Assembly (NCBI RefSeq): GCF_000003605.2
Contig: NW_003135348.1
Coordinates: 519,323-548,376, forward strand
Length of the DNA stretch: 29,054 nucleotides
Reading direction: 5' to 3'
DNA from: Saccoglossus kowalevskii
Taxonomy: Eukaryota; Hemichordata; Enteropneusta; Harrimaniidae
Below, piece after piece: positions 27,061 to 29,054 of the stretch (the stretch's first letter is position 1; each line of letters starts with the position of its first letter). The notes under the pieces were generated by a model. The model had not been told where the DNA came from. It ran no database searches and was given only the letters and a program-made list of their open reading frames with translations. Made by a program: the position numbers and the translations under genes.

Positions 27061-28835
27061 CTGTATGAAATATAAGAACAATTGACAATAGTCAGGTAGG
27101 TATAGCACATATGTAAATTGTCAAATTCAGTCACTCAGTAAACCCCCATGTTGGAAATGACGATAAATTCTTCCTGAGCCTGGATCACATTACAGATGGG
27201 CGACATGATTCTTCATCAGAGTACTACTGTGGAATACTTTATTTTCGCTTGGAATTTATTTTCGCTATTTTCGCTGAAGGGATGATTCCGTGAAAATAAA
27301 ATCCAGCGAATATACTCTTTTTCCCATATTTCACATTAAAGTCATCAAAAATCAGTGAAAATAAATTCCATACACAACACCCAAAAAAGCCTTTTCAGCA
27401 AAAATTAATTCCAGCGAAAATAAAGTATTCCACAGTATTTAAAAATGGAGCCTGATCACAACTACTGCAACATTTGGAATATTTGCATGTTTTTTTTTCC
27501 TATAATTTCTTTGACAATTTTGAATCAAATTTATTATATTTAATCAATATACTTATTGCTGTATATAGCTTTAACAAAAAAGCAAAACAAAATCTTTTAC
27601 AAAATACTGTTGTCTTATTTTGTGAAAAAATTTGATCAAGACCTGTAGGCCTAAAAATTAATGAGGAAATTATAAAACAAACAAACACAAATTGTGGAAA
27701 ATTGAAGGAAATTATGACGTTGAAAAGATACAAACAAGAAAAATATGCTTCTCTCAAACAGAACTCACCAAAATCATCTTCCTCATCTTCATCATCCATA
27801 CTGTCACTATAGTAACGCTGCAGATTACGAGAATTTCGCTGACTTCGTCTTGTTGGTTTTATGTATGGTTTACCACGCCGACCTCGCCTCCTTTGCTTGG
27901 GTCTCCTGTGACTGCTATCACTTTCACTGATGTCTTCATCATTTTCAGCGATGAAATCTCCCTCACTGTCACTAGAACTATTTAACAAATAGAATTATTA
28001 ATATAGTCATAGACAAACAATAACAAAAACAGCACAACATCACAAAGAAGGTCATACCACAAAACACATGTTCGCTACTTGAAGCAAGACTTACATGTAG
28101 TTGTGGTTAGACACAGAAAAGAGAAAAATTTCATTAAAACTGAATTTCTGTTTAAACCCAAATGAAAAGTGTGATGAGCACATTTATAACTGACAGGTGA
28201 CAACAGATTAATGAATATATTTTTCCTGGGTAGGTGTCATCACCAGACTGGAATTTATATGGCAATACTGCATGATGGACTGATATTTCTTCAGAGAGCA
28301 AAGAGAAAATTAAAACTATGAAAACAAAAATAAATTTCTACCTGCTTCCATATTTAACTTCTTCGCTGCTATAAGATTCTTCACTGGTAGCATCTAAATC
28401 CATCAATCTTTTCTTGCGGGCTCGTTTACTCCAGTGACTAGTTTGTGACAACTCTTTTTCCGACTCCTCTACTATGGTTGATATGTCTTTACCTCGACTC
28501 ACACCCGCACCGGCTGTTTCACACTCAGCTATACTCAAAAAAAAAGGGATTTAGTTAGAAAGTTTCTTAATAACTGATATTGGAGAATGGTACACTGCAA
28601 AATCAAAGTTTCCAGCTTTAAGTGCCAGACACAAATCTTAATATTCAGACATACCTTGATATTCTTGTTTTTCTTTGACCTCATCTCGTATTGCAGAGTT
28701 AATTGCATCATCAAATTCTTCGAATCGATAGCTGATCTGTTTCCGTTGACGACCAGACCTCCTCTCAAAAATAATATCTTCAATGATGTTCTCCTTGCCC
28801 TTTTTGGTTCTAATTTTGGTGATCCGTTCATTTTC
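26228..28835 (-). CDS. RSF1: RSF1 homologue, C-terminal four coding exons (partial gene)
   Basis: This is the 3' part of a remodeling and spacing factor 1 gene. RSF1 is the histone-binding partner of the ISWI ATPase SNF2H/SMARCA5 in the nucleus, where the complex spaces nucleosomes. Four exons (28655-28835, 28342-28528, 27769-27977, 26228-27060) join in one frame with phases 1, 2 and 1 and give 469 residues plus a stop. Recognition rests on short blocks I know from vertebrate RSF1: ERRSGRQRKQISYRFEEFD, GVSRGKDISTI, and the last residues around LLNVTDLVDYV. The rest is acidic and Ser/Glu/Asp-rich with basic patches, as expected for the family tail. The DDT/WHIM-like region and PHD finger of the family are not in the window and should lie beyond 29054. 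The kazrin homologue follows downstream on the same strand. Confidence 0.92.
27225..27437. mobile_element. MITE family 1, full copy in RSF1 intron
   Basis: It starts TACTGTGGAATACTTTATTT and ends AATAAAGTATTCCACAGTA, 213 bp. The terminal changes are mirrored on both sides (GTGGAATAC / GTATTCCAC), showing that the arms match each other better than they match other copies. Confidence 0.92.
27769..27977 (-). CDS. RSF1: RSF1 coding exon c
   Basis: The acceptor is GTTAAATAG before 27977 and the donor TTTTG|GTGAGT after 27769. The exon is 209 bp; the first base completes AGT (Ser) and one G is left over. It encodes an acidic Ser/Asp/Glu segment (SDSEGDFIAENDEDISESD), an Arg/Lys-rich segment (RRPKQRRRGRRGKPYIKP) and a second acidic segment (SMDDEDEEDDF). 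This alternation of acidic and basic blocks is typical of the RSF1 tail. A second AG six bases into the exon could serve as an in-frame alternative acceptor. Confidence 0.88.
28342..28528 (-). CDS. RSF1: RSF1 coding exon b
   Basis: The acceptor GAGTATAG follows a T-rich tract and ends before 28528; the donor is AGCAG|GTAGAA after 28342. The exon is 187 bp. Its first two bases complete a GCT codon with the G from the previous exon, and it leaves two bases (AG). It encodes GVSRGKDISTIVEE, which matches the RSF1 'GRGKDISTI' motif, then a Lys/Arg cluster (KRARKKRLMDLD) and a Ser/Glu stretch. The basic cluster could act as a nuclear localisation signal (inference). Confidence 0.9.
28655..28835 (-). 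CDS. RSF1: RSF1 coding exon a (first visible)
   Basis: The acceptor is TACTTTCAG just before 28835 and the donor is CAAG|GTATGT after 28655. The exon is 181 bp, starts in phase 0 and leaves one base (G) for the next exon. It encodes a basic segment (ITKIRTKKGKEN) and then the conserved RSF1 block ERRSGRQRKQISYRFEEFDD followed by an Ala/Asp/Glu helix-like stretch. The closest vertebrate block reads Ser-Gly-Arg-(His/Gln)-Lys-(Lys/Gln) and then Tyr-Lys-Phe-Asp-Glu-Phe-Asp. Upstream exons are outside the window. Confidence 0.88.
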
Positions 28836-28950
28836 CTGAAAGTACATGAAACAAAATGTGTTTTATTAGACAGATGAAATGCAAGGCGTGACAAAAAATG
28901 ATTTTTCAAATTGTATAATTGAATTCTAAAATATTGTGATTGAATTTTTT

Positions 28951-29054
28951 AGTTATTTTCGCTGAAAAAGATAATTGGCAAAATAATCCAGCGCAAATAC
29001 CTTCTTCTCACTGGTTTGTGAATATTTTGTGACAAATCAATGAAAATAAATCAA
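28951..29054. mobile_element. MITE family 1 remnant, cut by the window edge
   Basis: Contains TTATTTTCGCTGAAAAAGAT, AAATAATCCAGCGCAAATAC and ATCAATGAAAATAAATCAA, the middle phrases of family 1. The left end is degraded and the right end lies outside. Confidence 0.7.

Noticed and set aside
1-29054. tRNA, rRNA, viral or autonomous transposase genes
   Set aside because: No cloverleaf-like boxes, rRNA words, reverse transcriptase or transposase motifs were recognised by eye; all the mobile elements seen are non-coding.

Overview
The window is animal (metazoan) nuclear DNA, AT-rich and intron-rich, with GT-AG introns, many short non-autonomous repeats and several minisatellites. No prokaryotic signatures are present. 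The repeat style (dispersed 150-220 bp palindromic MITEs, a repeat with central tandem units ending near GCGGAGCTAA) and the clear protein similarity to vertebrate genes suggest a slowly evolving aquatic invertebrate, such as a hemichordate, echinoderm, lancelet or mollusc. I cannot place it more precisely.

Two protein-coding genes can be rebuilt exon by exon, both on the minus strand and head to tail. (1) Right side, 26228-28835: the last four coding exons of an RSF1 homologue (remodeling and spacing factor 1, partner of the ISWI ATPase SNF2H/SMARCA5). They encode 469 residues of acidic, serine-rich C-terminal tail and the conserved C-terminus; the 5' part lies beyond the right edge. (2) 4117-23510: what appears to be a complete coding region for a kazrin homologue (KAZN), 14 coding exons and about 818 residues: an N-terminal coiled coil, a low-complexity linker, a lysine-rich block, three tandem SAM domains and a short basic tail ending Ser-Asn-Val. 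All intron phases agree across the exons except at the start of exon 9, where one extra base in a run of three breaks the frame.

Layout by coordinates: 1-1200 no gene seen; 1211-2790 three minisatellites (41, 37 and about 38 bp units); about 3280-3690 a degenerate repeat; 4117-16947 the kazrin exons, with MITEs, a 157-bp tandem-repeat element, an 85-bp minisatellite touching the exon 6 donor, and a sequence gap of 291 N inside another minisatellite; 16948-23488 the long first coding intron, full of mobile-element remnants; 23489-23526 the proposed first coding exon; 23527-26227 intergenic/UTR sequence with two MITEs; 26228-29054 RSF1.

The two genes have no known joint function: RSF1 is a nuclear chromatin factor and kazrin a cytoplasmic/junctional scaffold. 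I find no new enzymatic, defence or RNA system here. The points most worth a second look are the apparent frameshift in kazrin, the minisatellite that includes a splice-donor region, the C-terminal PDZ-ligand-like motif, and the set of MITE families that share the same TACTGTAAA-type ends.
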